A DNA stretch of 64,000 bases, from positions 11,606-75,605 of the forward strand of contig JBFWRL010000007.1 of assembly GCA_050248915.1 (NCBI GenBank), given 5' to 3'. The position numbers and the translations under genes were made by a program. The stretch's first letter is position 1, and every line of letters starts with the position of its first letter. The DNA comes from GCA-2770975 sp050248915. Lineage in GTDB: Bacteria; Cyanobacteriota; Sericytochromatia; UBA7694. Positions 15,881 through 25,439 of this stretch are shown piece after piece. Under the pieces are notes generated by a model that was not told the DNA's origin, made no database searches, and saw only the letters and a list, made by a program, of their open reading frames with translations.

Positions 15881-18370
15881 CTATTGGGGAATCCCACGTA
15901 CTTGTGTCATGCCCTGCCCGCCATTGGCACTGTTTTGTGACCAAGTTGCGGGCTCAGAATCTACCACGGTATATGTGCCGGCGGGTAAGACTACATTGGG
16001 TTCAGTAAACCAATAGGCATTGGGTACCCCGCCCTGACCTGGGCGGGTACTCACAGCCCAGGGGCCGTAGAGTTTGCCACTGCTATCTTTTAACCCAATT
16101 GTGCCACCGGGAGAACCTTGGGCATTGTTCCAGTGATAGGTCTGTAAAAAGGTGATTTTGCTGGCCTGGGCCAGGTTAAACTGGGTGGCCGAAGTCGGCA
16201 AATTAAACACAGCCAGGATATTGCCATTGTCGTAGAGCATCTGATCCTGTACGGTGGGCGTGGCTGAAGCCGTGGGCTGCGCATTGCCCAGATTGGGTCC
16301 GACCCAGAGCAATTCTTTGCCCTCGTTAACCACCATCAATAGGCGATCTCCAGTCGGACTAAAAGCCAAATAGCCAGGTTTGGGAACACCTGTGAGATAG
16401 GGAACCGGGGCAGAAAAAGTAGGCCCGCCTTTAATCACCTGATTCTGGCTTGGAGAACTCCAGTAAAGGGCCTTGTCAAACTGGCCACCCCCAGCAGCCA
16501 AACCACCAAAATTGGTGTCTTTTGCGGCCTCTGCGATCAATTTGGCTGCTCCATTGGGCTGTATCAGGTACACACCAGGGGTGCCGCCAAACGGCCAACC
16601 ACCAGCACTGTTTAAGCCATAGAGTTCGTGGCGAGAATCGAGATAGGCCAGGGAAAACAGTCCAGGTGGAATTTCACTGTCGAGCAGCCCCACTTCTTGG
16701 TTGCTGCCAGCGGGTAAATACCAGACATTGTCATTTTCAAAATCGGCAAAATACCAACCCGCATCAGTGCTGGGGGCATCGTTGAGCTGGAGGGGGGTCA
16801 GGCCCTTGCCGATCTGAACCAGATATTGACCATCACAGACCACGGTCAAATTGCCGGTTTGGGGATCAAAGCGCAATTCATTGGGTTTGGGCAGACCTTT
16901 GACCACCACCGTGGTGGTGCCATCAGCCGCAATTTTTAAGACATTGCCACTCTGGCGCTCCAGGGTATAGAGCCCGGCCCCATGTGGGCCTTTGTCGGTA
17001 TAAGCCAAGCCATCCCAATCTTTGCCTTCGGGGGCCTGGGCATAGAGGCTGGCAATGCCCCCAGAGACCTGGTAAACGCCCCGTACGCCAGGGCCAGATC
17101 CCCACCAAGAGCCGGCTTCAATCCGGTTGAGGAAAAACAAGTTCTGATTGAGACTGTCATAAGCCAAAGAGGCCAGAGCTCCCGGTATTGGGCCTTTACT
17201 GGTATCCAGCATCCCCGTTTCTGCTGCCGTGGCATCGGGCTTAAACCAGACATTGTCGCTTTCAAAATCACTAAAATACACGCCACCTTGGGGAGCGGGC
17301 AAAATATCGTGCAGACCATCGTGGGACAGGGTGTTTTTCCACTCTGTGACTGAACCATCGGCATTAAACTGGTAAATACCCCGGGTTTGCACCCCGGCGG
17401 CAGGCGCATAGTCCATGCTCACAACGGGTGTTCCATTCACCACGGCTCCGTGCCGCCAAATCGGGCCCCGCAAGAGGTCATGGCTGGCATAAACTGAGCT
17501 TTTGCCCAGGGTATCCAATTTGATCAAGCTCTGACGATTGAGTGAACTGGTCATGGCATAAAGCGTGCCATCGGGGGCATAAAAATGGGTCCCCAAAGGC
17601 CCCAGCGTATAATTTGAACGCAAAACCTGCATTTGCATCCCCGCAGGGATCTCAACCCCGGTCAACTCAGCGGGCATAAATAAATCTGTGCGGGGCATAC
17701 GGGTAATCTCCTGGGTCCCCGCGTGATCTGCTTTGAGTTTGATCTGGCTGGAAGAGCCATCGGGGAGCAGTTTATAGATACCGCCAAAGCTATTCCCGCC
17801 ATCGGGCCAATAATCGATCGCAGCGATGTAGCCACTTCCGTCTTTTAAGGGCACAGCCCCTTTGCCGTTGATCCCTGCCAGCAAGTCGCCAGTGACCGCT
17901 GTTTTCCAACCACCACAGGCATCGGTACTGGCGATCTCCTTTTTGCTGCGATCAGAAGAAAAAACCTGGGCTTGCCCCTGATCATCAAAAAAGACATCTC
18001 CCACCTTAAAAGGCGTTTCATAGAGTCGCGCCATCATTCCTGCTGGCACATTCAGTCCTGTGGGCAAGGGCAACTCTTTTAAAACAGCTGTGCTGCCACA
18101 AGAGCCCACAGGGGCAGAAGAGGGCTCTAAACTGGGCAAAGGTGCAGGTGTTGCACTCTGGCCGGGTGCGGGTGGAATCACTTGCGGGGCAGAAGCTGTC
18201 GCCAGGGGGGTTGGCGTGGCCGTCGCTGCGACTGTTGGGCTTGCGACAGGCAAAGCAGAGGGAACTGGGGCAGATGAGCTGGTTGGATTGGATGTAATGG
18301 GTGCAGGTCCGCAAGCTGTCAAACTCAAGGCCAACAGGGCAGATACCCGAAATTGAATGGATGTGTGCAT
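15881..18370 (-). CDS. 829-residue lipoprotein with propeller-like repeats
   Basis: An ATG at 18370 with GGGAG upstream gives a classical lipoprotein signal (LSLTAC, Cys20), so it is preferred over a longer frame from 18448. A Ser/Pro/Ala/Thr-rich linker (about residues 22-95) follows. The body holds related blades, seen most clearly as YFSDFESDNVWF near residue 365 and YFADFENDNVWYLP near residue 540, each followed by a GxLDS, SLAYDS and PGVY series, suggesting a propeller. The last 120 residues (from LYDNGNILAVFNLP through YHWNNAQGSPGGTIGL to AGTYTVVDSEPATWSQN) form a separate conserved beta domain found at the C-terminus of many secreted bacterial proteins, of unknown function. The downstream lipoprotein gene is co-oriented. 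Confidence 0.82.
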   Translation of the reverse strand: MHTSIQFRVSALLALSLTACGPAPITSNPTSSSAPVPSALPVASPTVAATATPTPLATASAPQVIPPAPGQSATPAPLPSLEPSSAPVGSCGSTAVLKELPLPTGLNVPAGMMARLYETPFKVGDVFFDDQGQAQVFSSDRSKKEIASTDACGGWKTAVTGDLLAGINGKGAVPLKDGSGYIAAIDYWPDGGNSFGGIYKLLPDGSSSQIKLKADHAGTQEITRMPRTDLFMPAELTGVEIPAGMQMQVLRSNYTLGPLGTHFYAPDGTLYAMTSSLNRQSLIKLDTLGKSSVYASHDLLRGPIWRHGAVVNGTPVVSMDYAPAAGVQTRGIYQFNADGSVTEWKNTLSHDGLHDILPAPQGGVYFSDFESDNVWFKPDATAAETGMLDTSKGPIPGALASLAYDSLNQNLFFLNRIEAGSWWGSGPGVRGVYQVSGGIASLYAQAPEGKDWDGLAYTDKGPHGAGLYTLERQSGNVLKIAADGTTTVVVKGLPKPNELRFDPQTGNLTVVCDGQYLVQIGKGLTPLQLNDAPSTDAGWYFADFENDNVWYLPAGSNQEVGLLDSEIPPGLFSLAYLDSRHELYGLNSAGGWPFGGTPGVYLIQPNGAAKLIAEAAKDTNFGGLAAGGGQFDKALYWSSPSQNQVIKGGPTFSAPVPYLTGVPKPGYLAFSPTGDRLLMVVNEGKELLWVGPNLGNAQPTASATPTVQDQMLYDNGNILAVFNLPTSATQFNLAQASKITFLQTYHWNNAQGSPGGTIGLKDSSGKLYGPWAVSTRPGQGGVPNAYWFTEPNVVLPAGTYTVVDSEPATWSQNSANGGQGMTQVRGIPQ

Positions 18371-18541
18371 AAATGTCTCCCTAAAAATGGTTTCTAGTTC
18401 GAGTGTACGTAAAAAGCAGCCTCTGCCAAATGATCGGTATCGCCCCAATTATTGATTCCAATCAAAGATCTGAGAGAGCCATTCTTCCCTGCAGAGATTT
18501 GTTACAATGCTTGCAACACACATAGCAACAGGAAAAAAACC

Positions 18542-20308
18542 ATGCTGAGAAAAGTTTTGATTGCCAACCGGGGTGAAATTGCGATTCGCATTCTCAGGGC
18601 CTGCCAAGAAATGGGCATTGCCACCGTGGCCGTTTATGCCGAAGACGACCGCCAGAGCAAACATGTGCGTCTGGCTGATGAAGCCTTTCTCCTGCCCGGT
18701 AGCCAACTCAGCGAAACCTATTTAAATATTCCGGCCCTGATTAACATTGCCCAAAAATCCGGGGCCGAAGGCATTCATCCCGGCTATGGATTTTTATCTG
18801 AAAATGCCGGATTTTCGTTGGCCTGTCGCGAAAATGGCATTGTCTTTATTGGCCCCAGCCCAGAGGTGATTGAAGCCATGGGCAGCAAACTTCTGGCCCG
18901 CGAGCGCATGATGGCCGCAGGGGTGCCGATCACCCCTGGCAGTCCCAAGCTCAGCAGTTTGGCTGAGGCCCAAACCTGGGCGGATAAAATTGGCTATCCG
19001 CTGCTGCTCAAAGCCAGTGCTGGGGGTGGGGGCCGTGGCATGAAACGCGTCATGATGGCAGACGAATTGCCCAGTGCCTATGATGCAGCCCTGCGCGAGA
19101 GCAAAAGTTATTTCTCAGACGACACGGTCTATCTGGAAAAACTGGTCACCGCCCCGCGCCACGTCGAGGTGCAAATTTTGGCAGATACCCACGGCCACGT
19201 AATTCACCTGGGGGAACGCGACTGTTCGGTGCAGCGCCGCAACCAAAAGTTGATCGAAGAAACCCCAGCGCCCCACTTGCCTCCAGATGTGCGTCAAAAG
19301 CTGCTCGATGCGGCTGTGGCTGGTGCTCAGGCCATCGGTTATACGGGTGCAGGCACCTTTGAATTTGTGGTGCAAAACAATACCGAGCCGTATTTTATGG
19401 AAGTGAATACCCGCCTGCAGGTCGAACATCCGATCACCGAAATGGTGACACGGGTCGATTTGGTCAAAGAGCAATTGCGAATTGCCTCAGGCCTGCCCCT
19501 GAGCTACTTGCAAGAGGAGATCCGCTTTGAAGGCCACGCCATTGAATGCCGCATCACCGTGGAAGATGCGTGCCAAAACTTCCGACCTGTGCCCGGTTTA
19601 ATTGGCAAATACGAAGAGCCTGCGGGTTTTGGTGTACGGGTCGACAGTATGCCTTACGCCGGTTATGAAATCCCACGCAGCTACGACTCACTCTTGGCCA
19701 AATTGGTCACCTGGGCACCGACACGGGCCGAGGCCCTGGCGCGCATGCAACGGGCCCTTAAAGAGTACACCATTGAAGGGGTCACCACCTTGATCCCCTT
19801 TTTCCAATGGGCCTTGGATGTGCCCGCGTTTGCCGAGGGCCATTATGACACTGGTTTTGTTGGCAAATACTTTGAACCCAGTCACTTGGCAACGGCACCC
19901 GCTCCCAGCAGAGAAGAAAGCGCTCCCCAACACCGCGAGGTAATTGATGTGGAGGTCAATGGTCGCTATTTTCAAGTCGCCCTGTATTTGCCCGAAGGTG
20001 CACTGCGCCCCGGCACAGGTGCAAACGCAGCAGCAGCTCATGCCCCCAAAGGTCCCGGCACCGGCAAAGGCAATCGCAAAGACAGCAGCAGCCAAAGTCA
20101 GGTGCCCGCGCCCATGGCCGGCACAGTGGTCAAAGTTGCCGTTGAAGCCGGCCAAAGTGTGGAAAGTGGTCAATTGCTCTGTATTATTGAATCCATGAAA
20201 ATGGAAAATGATCTGCTCTCCCCCCGCAGCGGCAAACTCAAAACAGTGCCCATCCGGGCCGGTGAAAAAGTGCAAGCTGGGGCTGTACTCGTGGAGTTTG
20301 AGGCCTAA
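18542..20308 (+). CDS. accC: biotin carboxylase fused to biotin carrier domain (acyl-CoA carboxylase alpha subunit)
   Basis: The 588-residue protein combines an ATP-dependent biotin carboxylase (residues 1-450) with a biotinyl carrier domain (residues 520-588). Diagnostic parts are LIANRGEIAIRILRA, the glycine-rich ATP loop KASAGGGGRGMKRV, EVNTRLQVEHPITEMVTRVD and the ESMKMEN biotinylation motif with Lys553. It carboxylates biotin with bicarbonate and ATP for a partner carboxyltransferase. The fused layout matches acetyl/propionyl-CoA carboxylase alpha subunits rather than plain AccC. No carboxyltransferase gene is present here, so the acyl-CoA substrate is undecided. The ATG at 18542 is chosen because MLRKVLIANRGE is the normal N-terminus. 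The end overlaps the convergent hydrolase-like gene by 4 bases. Confidence 0.92.
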   Translation: MLRKVLIANRGEIAIRILRACQEMGIATVAVYAEDDRQSKHVRLADEAFLLPGSQLSETYLNIPALINIAQKSGAEGIHPGYGFLSENAGFSLACRENGIVFIGPSPEVIEAMGSKLLARERMMAAGVPITPGSPKLSSLAEAQTWADKIGYPLLLKASAGGGGRGMKRVMMADELPSAYDAALRESKSYFSDDTVYLEKLVTAPRHVEVQILADTHGHVIHLGERDCSVQRRNQKLIEETPAPHLPPDVRQKLLDAAVAGAQAIGYTGAGTFEFVVQNNTEPYFMEVNTRLQVEHPITEMVTRVDLVKEQLRIASGLPLSYLQEEIRFEGHAIECRITVEDACQNFRPVPGLIGKYEEPAGFGVRVDSMPYAGYEIPRSYDSLLAKLVTWAPTRAEALARMQRALKEYTIEGVTTLIPFFQWALDVPAFAEGHYDTGFVGKYFEPSHLATAPAPSREESAPQHREVIDVEVNGRYFQVALYLPEGALRPGTGANAAAAHAPKGPGTGKGNRKDSSSQSQVPAPMAGTVVKVAVEAGQSVESGQLLCIIESMKMENDLLSPRSGKLKTVPIRAGEKVQAGAVLVEFEA

Positions 20309-20913
20309 GCCAAAAAGGGCTGCAACAATGCCAAACAATCTGGCGGAATGCCCTTGCGCCAGGTATCGTGGCGCAATGAAGCTGCATGTTTGCCACTGTA
20401 AAAAGCGGTGTTTTCGCCGTCCAAACGCCCACAAATTTGGGTGAATTTGTCCTGTTGGGGATGCAGCACCAAATGCGGAAAGCCCTGCGGCAAGCGCAAA
20501 GCTTGCTCAAAAGGCTGGTCAGGCAGGCCACCTTTGGCCAGTTCGGCTTGCAAAGTCTGGGGTGAGACCCCATGGCATTGTCCCAAATAAAAGAGCAAAT
20601 CCATGGGCCGTTTGACAGGTGAGTCCAGTACCAGCCGCTCAATCAAGGGGTGCACCCCACTCAAGAGCACAGCCGAAATACAGGCATAAGAGGCGGCCAT
20701 CAGGGTCAGGCCTGGGCATTGCCAATACTGGGCGAGATATTCAAGCAAATACCAGAGCAATTGGGTCTCCAACACCCCTCCCCCCAAAAGGCGCTGGCCC
20801 TGGGGGTTGTGCCCACCCAAATAGGCAATCAAAAAACGGCCTTCGAGCCCACCGGCTTGCAAAGCGGCCAGCAAAGGCAACGCCGCTTCAGGTTTAGCGC
20901 GAAAACCTGGCAA
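20305..20913 (-). CDS. alpha/beta-hydrolase-like protein, TTG start after an in-frame stop
   Basis: The 202-residue product has an alpha/beta-hydrolase outline: a strand-turn-helix AASYACISAVLL where the nucleophile elbow should be (Ala replaces the usual glycines), LVLDSPV after a later strand, an acid-loop candidate HLVLHPQQDKFTQ and a terminal KHAASLRHD that could give the catalytic His. No other start codon lies near the N-terminus, so TTG at 20911-20913 is used. It lies two codons after the TAG that ends the kinase-like gene, in the same frame. Either translation is coupled, or one 630-residue protein is interrupted by an amber codon. Function and activity are uncertain. Confidence 0.6.
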   Translation of the reverse strand: MPGFRAKPEAALPLLAALQAGGLEGRFLIAYLGGHNPQGQRLLGGGVLETQLLWYLLEYLAQYWQCPGLTLMAASYACISAVLLSGVHPLIERLVLDSPVKRPMDLLFYLGQCHGVSPQTLQAELAKGGLPDQPFEQALRLPQGFPHLVLHPQQDKFTQICGRLDGENTAFYSGKHAASLRHDTWRKGIPPDCLALLQPFLA

Positions 20914-20916
20914 ATG

Positions 20917-22212
20917 CTAAATTGTGCGCTCAGCGTGACCAACCGAAACCACCAACAACTCCAAAAAAGCCCGTTCGGGCCAAGGCGAGAGCGAAAGTCG
21001 AAAGTGCGGCACCTGGCTGAGATAGGTCTCAGCAAAATGCAGGTCCAAGGGCAGGGGATCGTGGCAATAAATATCCGTGGGACGGTGCCCCCCTTCCGGC
21101 TGGGCCAGATCAGACCAATGGCGATAGGGCAAAACCTGCAAGCGAGCCGAAATTTGCAGAGGCTCGGCAGCATCAGACTGCCAAGCAGCATTTAAACCTT
21201 GCTTGAGTCCATTTTGCAGGCAATCTTGTAAGGCCAAAGGACTGCTGCCTGCAGGCCAAACCTCAGGCAAAAGCAGGCCAGATGTTTGTTTTGTGACTTG
21301 CTGGGCCAAAGCCCTCAGAAGCGGATTTTGCCCGCGCAGGGGACGGGTATAATCCGCAGCGGTTTCGAGCTCTAAGCTGGCCCCAGCAGGGCTTGATTCA
21401 ATGCGAAAAAGCAGATCGGCCTGAGGCCCCTCCAGGGTCTGGGCAAAAAAAGGCAGGGGTTCAGCATCAACGGGCAGCCAGGTCAAAAGTGGTTCCAAAA
21501 AAACCTGGTGCAAAACCTGCAGGCTGGGTTCGGGTAAGTTCAACGACAAAACCGAAGGCCTGGATTCAGTTTGTTTCAGTTTGGGACTGAAATAAGCCAG
21601 ATATTGCTGCCAATCGGGCTTTAACAATAATTCAGCATAGGGGCTGGGCTGAATTTTGGGGCCTGTATCCAAGAGACAAAAATGGGTCTGCTGCCAAAGC
21701 AAATTTTTGGGTGAGAGATCGAGCAGATAGCCCTTGCTGTAATAAAAATCTGCCGCTTGGCCGAGCATCTTCTCAACCGCGGCAGTCATCACAGGCGTAG
21801 CTGCCTCTGTCATCAAAAGGGCTTGCAGCGTCGGGCCAGCCTCCCAGCTTTTGAGCAGGGCTGTTTCTGACTGGGCCACAACAGCAGCAACAGCCCACCC
21901 CGCCTGCTGTAAAAGGCGTGTCACTTCGGCCTCTGTGGCCAAGAGTTGGCGCAAAAACGCCACCGAAGCCCGAATTTGTTTGAGGGCATAATTTTGCTCC
22001 CCGTCTAAAGCCTGCACACGATAGACCGAGCCAATCAATCCGGCGCCAGCAAATGCCAGCACACGATAGAGCTGCTCAGCGACAGGCAAACATGTGCCCA
22101 CAGGCAATACAACCGATGCCGCCAATAATTGTTGCTTGAGCCGGGGGCTCTTGACCACGGCACTGAGCAGCCCCAATTGTTCGCTTGAAAGTGTTAAAAA
22201 AGCCTTTTGCAC
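20917..22212 (-). CDS. protein-kinase-like protein
   Basis: The 431-residue protein has a recognisable kinase core in its first 200 residues: a glycine-loop GAGLIGSVYRV (residues 56-66), YALKQI with Lys78 as the ATP-binding lysine, a catalytic loop LLDLSPKNLLW with Asp165 and Asn170, and LLDTGP with Asp182 at the DFG position. The set of key residues is complete, so phosphotransfer is plausible. The rest (about 230 residues) is not recognised. GTG 22212 is chosen over a TTG at 22227 because GGGAG sits 8 bases before it. It lies between a TerB-like gene (30-base gap) and a hydrolase-like gene in frame after its stop. The substrate may be protein or a small molecule. Confidence 0.72.
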   Translation of the reverse strand: MQKAFLTLSSEQLGLLSAVVKSPRLKQQLLAASVVLPVGTCLPVAEQLYRVLAFAGAGLIGSVYRVQALDGEQNYALKQIRASVAFLRQLLATEAEVTRLLQQAGWAVAAVVAQSETALLKSWEAGPTLQALLMTEAATPVMTAAVEKMLGQAADFYYSKGYLLDLSPKNLLWQQTHFCLLDTGPKIQPSPYAELLLKPDWQQYLAYFSPKLKQTESRPSVLSLNLPEPSLQVLHQVFLEPLLTWLPVDAEPLPFFAQTLEGPQADLLFRIESSPAGASLELETAADYTRPLRGQNPLLRALAQQVTKQTSGLLLPEVWPAGSSPLALQDCLQNGLKQGLNAAWQSDAAEPLQISARLQVLPYRHWSDLAQPEGGHRPTDIYCHDPLPLDLHFAETYLSQVPHFRLSLSPWPERAFLELLVVSVGHAERTI

Positions 22213-22242
22213 AGAGCAAGCTCCCAAAGGAGCATCGGCAAC

Positions 22243-22692
22243 TTAGAGCAGGGCTTTGCGCAGGCGTTTAACGGCATGTTCCATCTCGACCAGGGCTTCG
22301 ATGGACTTGACCACAGAAGCATCTACAGCGAGAATCTGGGCCATTTTTTGCACCGCATCTTTTTCTGCTTGGGCATAGTGGCCATCAGCCCGACTGATTT
22401 CAATGGCATCACGAATCAGCATCCGGGCACGTTTGCCCCCTTTGGTAAAGTCGGGCAAAAGGGCTTCCAATGTGGTCGAAGCGGGATCAAACTCGGTGAT
22501 GGCCTGAACAGCATCTGCCGAGGCGCCTACCCGTTTCATGCCTTTGAGCAGCGCTTGCCACTCGCTTTCAGCAATTTCACCATCAGCGGCAATCACACAT
22601 TTGAGGGCCTTGAGATAGTTCAAAGCCTGTTCATAGGACTTGGGCTGTTTGCCATAGCGCTGTTCTACGGCTTGGGCATTGTACTGACTCAT
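22243..22692 (-). CDS. TerB-like (tellurite-resistance/DjlA-type) helical protein
   Basis: This 149-residue cytoplasmic protein has the paired motifs of the TerB fold: AADGEIAESEWQALLKGMK near residue 35 and RADGHYAQAEKDAVQKMAQ near residue 103, each an A-D-G-x-[IV]-x-x-x-E pattern. TerB domains occur in tellurite-resistance and stress modules and often lie near kinases or membrane sensors. It heads a minus-strand operon with the kinase-like and hydrolase-like genes. No other ter gene is present, so tellurite resistance itself is not supported. Confidence 0.82.
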   Translation of the reverse strand: MSQYNAQAVEQRYGKQPKSYEQALNYLKALKCVIAADGEIAESEWQALLKGMKRVGASADAVQAITEFDPASTTLEALLPDFTKGGKRARMLIRDAIEISRADGHYAQAEKDAVQKMAQILAVDASVVKSIEALVEMEHAVKRLRKALL

Positions 22693-22814
22693 CTTAAATA
22701 TCCACCTTTAATTCTGCTTCATTTTTAATGGTAGTATACGCCTGAAAGTGCTTCAGAGGCAGATTCAATGATTAAAACTCGGTAAAGCCAGGCAGACTTT
22801 GGGTCGATCAGGGC

Positions 22815-22820
22815 TATAAT
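22815..22820 (+). promoter_or_regulatory. TATAAT -10 box upstream of the zincin gene
   Basis: A consensus TATAAT ends 40 bases before the preferred start at 22861. A potential start ATG at 22825 lies too close to it to be transcribed, which supports the downstream start. No convincing -35 was found. Confidence 0.5.
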
Positions 22821-22860
22821 CGTTATGAAGCCAAAACACACGAGGAGACAGACAGCCACT

Positions 22861-25422
22861 ATGGGAGATATTAAGCGCCTGGGAAGCGGTTTTGCCCTCT
22901 CTTCCTCTTCGCCCATTTTCCGCGGCTCACTCTCCATGCCCAAGATGACAGTGGGTCAGATCGACATGCCGTCGATCTCACAGAAACATGTTTTAGAAAA
23001 TATCGACAGCCAACAAAGAGCGGTGGCCCAGGCCATTGATCAATCGGTCAAAAGTGTCAGTCAGGCCTTTCAGAGCAGTAGCCAATTTTCAATCAAAACA
23101 GCAGATGGCCGCAGTGTTCCTGCTGCCCGCTTTCTCTCTCCCGATGAACTCAAACAATTGGAACGTTTGCCGCCCCACTTGCAACGTCAGATCTTGGATG
23201 TCAGCTCTGTGCGTGGCAGCAATAATTCCCAGATTCAAGCCCAACTCAGCAAAAATATCAAAGCCGTGATCACAGGTATTGCCGAAGTCCAGGAATTAAA
23301 ATTCAGCGGCAAAGACGGCAGAGATTGGACTGTTCGCAATTTGCTTGATCTGGCCAATGCCGTCAATCAAATGCCGATCAGCCACCGCCAGCAATTGGAG
23401 GGAGTCAACTTTATCCGAGATGATGAACCCGATCTGGGCTACAAGGATCACACTCCCGACCTGCTCGAAAAAATGGCCAATAAAATGGTGGCCGGGCATT
23501 ATGATTTAAGCTCTCGTTCTGTGATTCTCTATGATCGTGGCATACAAGATAGTTTTCCTGTTTTAGACGCCGATTTGCAGCAAAATTTACGCGCCATTTC
23601 AGCCCACGCCTGTGACTCCTGCAGTGCTCCCAAATTAGATGCAGAGGTACAACAGGGCTTGAAGGCCTTACAAGGCAAAGCAAGCCCCAAAGATGTGGCC
23701 AGCTTACAAAAATTACTCAATCCCTTTTTGGCCCAGCTCAACCGACCGATGATTCATGAAAATGGCCAGTGGGGCCCGCCGACCGAAACAGCCGTGCGCA
23801 CCGTTCAGGCCCATTTGCTGGACAAATACCTACAAAACAATTTTCGCTTAAACCCCGCTCAAAAACAGGAATTGCAGCAACTCCAACAATTGGCCAGCTC
23901 TCCCCAATTTGGCATGATTACCCGTGTAGTGAGTTTAAAAGACAAAATGCAAAATCTCAGTCAGATACCCGATCCACAGGTTCAAAAATTGCTGGCAGAA
24001 TTGGCCAATAGTGAATTTGGCAATGTCTCCACCCAATTTTTGCTCAGGGATATTTCCGATGCCTCCCGCTCCAATCGACATGTGACCCGCACCGAAGAAG
24101 TGATGATCCATGAAATGGGTCACCATATCCAAATGGGTCTCTCAAATGAAAATGAGTATATTGCCGAATTCAGCAAACTTTCAGGCTGGGTCAAGCGCGA
24201 GAGTGGTGAAGTCGCTGATGGCTATGTCAACGGCATGATGAGCTCCGAAAACGTGGCAGATGTCTATAACCAACTCGCTTCAAACGGCCAGATCGACGAA
24301 GGGCTTTATACAGCCAAACTCAGCCCCCAAGAGCGCAACCAGGTCTTTGTCACCAGTTATGCCGCCACAGATCCTATGGAAGACTTTGCCGAATCGTATA
24401 AAACATTTGTGCTCGATCCTGTCAGTTTGATTGAAGCCTCGCCTGAGAAATTCTTTTTTATTAACTCCCTGCCCACCCTGCAAAATCACAAGGTGGGGGG
24501 CGGCATCAAACAAAGGGTTCACTATACCGAAGAGCAAATTCGCCCCTTTGTCACAGCCGCTTTGCGCAATCAATACCGCTTTGAACCCAGCAAGATCAAT
24601 GTCGATACTTTTATCCGTGAACATTTTGAAAATATCGTGGGTGCGGGCAATTCGCGTCGCCCCTTGCACCTCTCTTCGGATACCATCCTGGCTGTTTTGG
24701 ATACCCATGAGGGCCTGCTCAAGTCTTTAAATTTGGAACATTTGAGCCCCCCCCAACGCGCAGGGGCCCGAGATCCCGATTTTGCCGTCTTGCAAGAAAT
24801 CCATCGAAAAACACAGAGTTTGATTGTCTCCAAAGGCAGTGCACGTGAGGCCCAGGCGTTTTTCCGTTCGTTTACCAATGCCAATGAAATTGAAACGCGT
24901 TTTCCCAAGGCCTCAGCCGATTTAAAAGCCAATCTCAAAGACCAAAACTTTGCGGCAATGATGTTGGCGATGGGCAAAATTAGCGGATATGCCGCGATGC
25001 TCAATCAGGCCAAAAACGTCGATTTTCAAGATAATCAGACCTACAAAGACGCCAAAGATTATTTTTCGACCGCTTTCAAACAGCCCTCAGCCCTGCTCAG
25101 CCGTCAGGTATTGACCCAGGGCTATAACCTGCTGCGTGGGGTGAGCAGCAATTGGGTCAATCCAGAAGATCGCAAGATTGATCCCGCCCGCGCATTTTTT
25201 CAGACCCTTGAGGCAGATCCTGCAGAGGCCTTTCCCGAAGGCTGGTACCTCTTTCCCGATGAATTTAAAGAGATGTTGCAAAACAAACGTTTTCTTCAAG
25301 CTATCTCGGGCGATTCCGGTCGCTACCAACCCTCCCCCGAGGTGATTCACCAAACCCTCGAAAAAATTGTGGAGATGATTGAATTTAAACGCGGCCTGGA
25401 TGAAATGCTCAACGGCGGTTAA
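22861..25422 (+). CDS. large zincin (HEMGHH) with a peptidoglycan-binding-like segment
   Basis: The 853-residue protein holds H417-E-M-G-H421-H422, a zinc-protease motif, with a conserved-looking PMEDFAESYKTF about 90 residues later (Glu507 or Glu511) that can supply the third ligand, as in anthrax lethal-factor-like zincins. Residues about 275-330, including NGQWGPPTETAVRTVQAHL, resemble a PG_binding_1 domain (G-x-x-G-x-x-T-x-x-A-V-x-x-x-Q). No signal peptide is evident. ATG 22861 (gaggag 13 bases upstream) is preferred over 22825, which is next to a -10 box. The flanking regions are helical and of unknown family. Substrate and secretion route are unknown. Confidence 0.78.
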   Translation: MGDIKRLGSGFALSSSSPIFRGSLSMPKMTVGQIDMPSISQKHVLENIDSQQRAVAQAIDQSVKSVSQAFQSSSQFSIKTADGRSVPAARFLSPDELKQLERLPPHLQRQILDVSSVRGSNNSQIQAQLSKNIKAVITGIAEVQELKFSGKDGRDWTVRNLLDLANAVNQMPISHRQQLEGVNFIRDDEPDLGYKDHTPDLLEKMANKMVAGHYDLSSRSVILYDRGIQDSFPVLDADLQQNLRAISAHACDSCSAPKLDAEVQQGLKALQGKASPKDVASLQKLLNPFLAQLNRPMIHENGQWGPPTETAVRTVQAHLLDKYLQNNFRLNPAQKQELQQLQQLASSPQFGMITRVVSLKDKMQNLSQIPDPQVQKLLAELANSEFGNVSTQFLLRDISDASRSNRHVTRTEEVMIHEMGHHIQMGLSNENEYIAEFSKLSGWVKRESGEVADGYVNGMMSSENVADVYNQLASNGQIDEGLYTAKLSPQERNQVFVTSYAATDPMEDFAESYKTFVLDPVSLIEASPEKFFFINSLPTLQNHKVGGGIKQRVHYTEEQIRPFVTAALRNQYRFEPSKINVDTFIREHFENIVGAGNSRRPLHLSSDTILAVLDTHEGLLKSLNLEHLSPPQRAGARDPDFAVLQEIHRKTQSLIVSKGSAREAQAFFRSFTNANEIETRFPKASADLKANLKDQNFAAMMLAMGKISGYAAMLNQAKNVDFQDNQTYKDAKDYFSTAFKQPSALLSRQVLTQGYNLLRGVSSNWVNPEDRKIDPARAFFQTLEADPAEAFPEGWYLFPDEFKEMLQNKRFLQAISGDSGRYQPSPEVIHQTLEKIVEMIEFKRGLDEMLNGG

Positions 25423-25439
25423 ATTGAGAAGTTGAGCAG

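Noticed and set aside
22243..22692. Tellurite-resistance operon
   Set aside because: Only a TerB-like fold is present; no terC, terD or terZ-type gene accompanies it.
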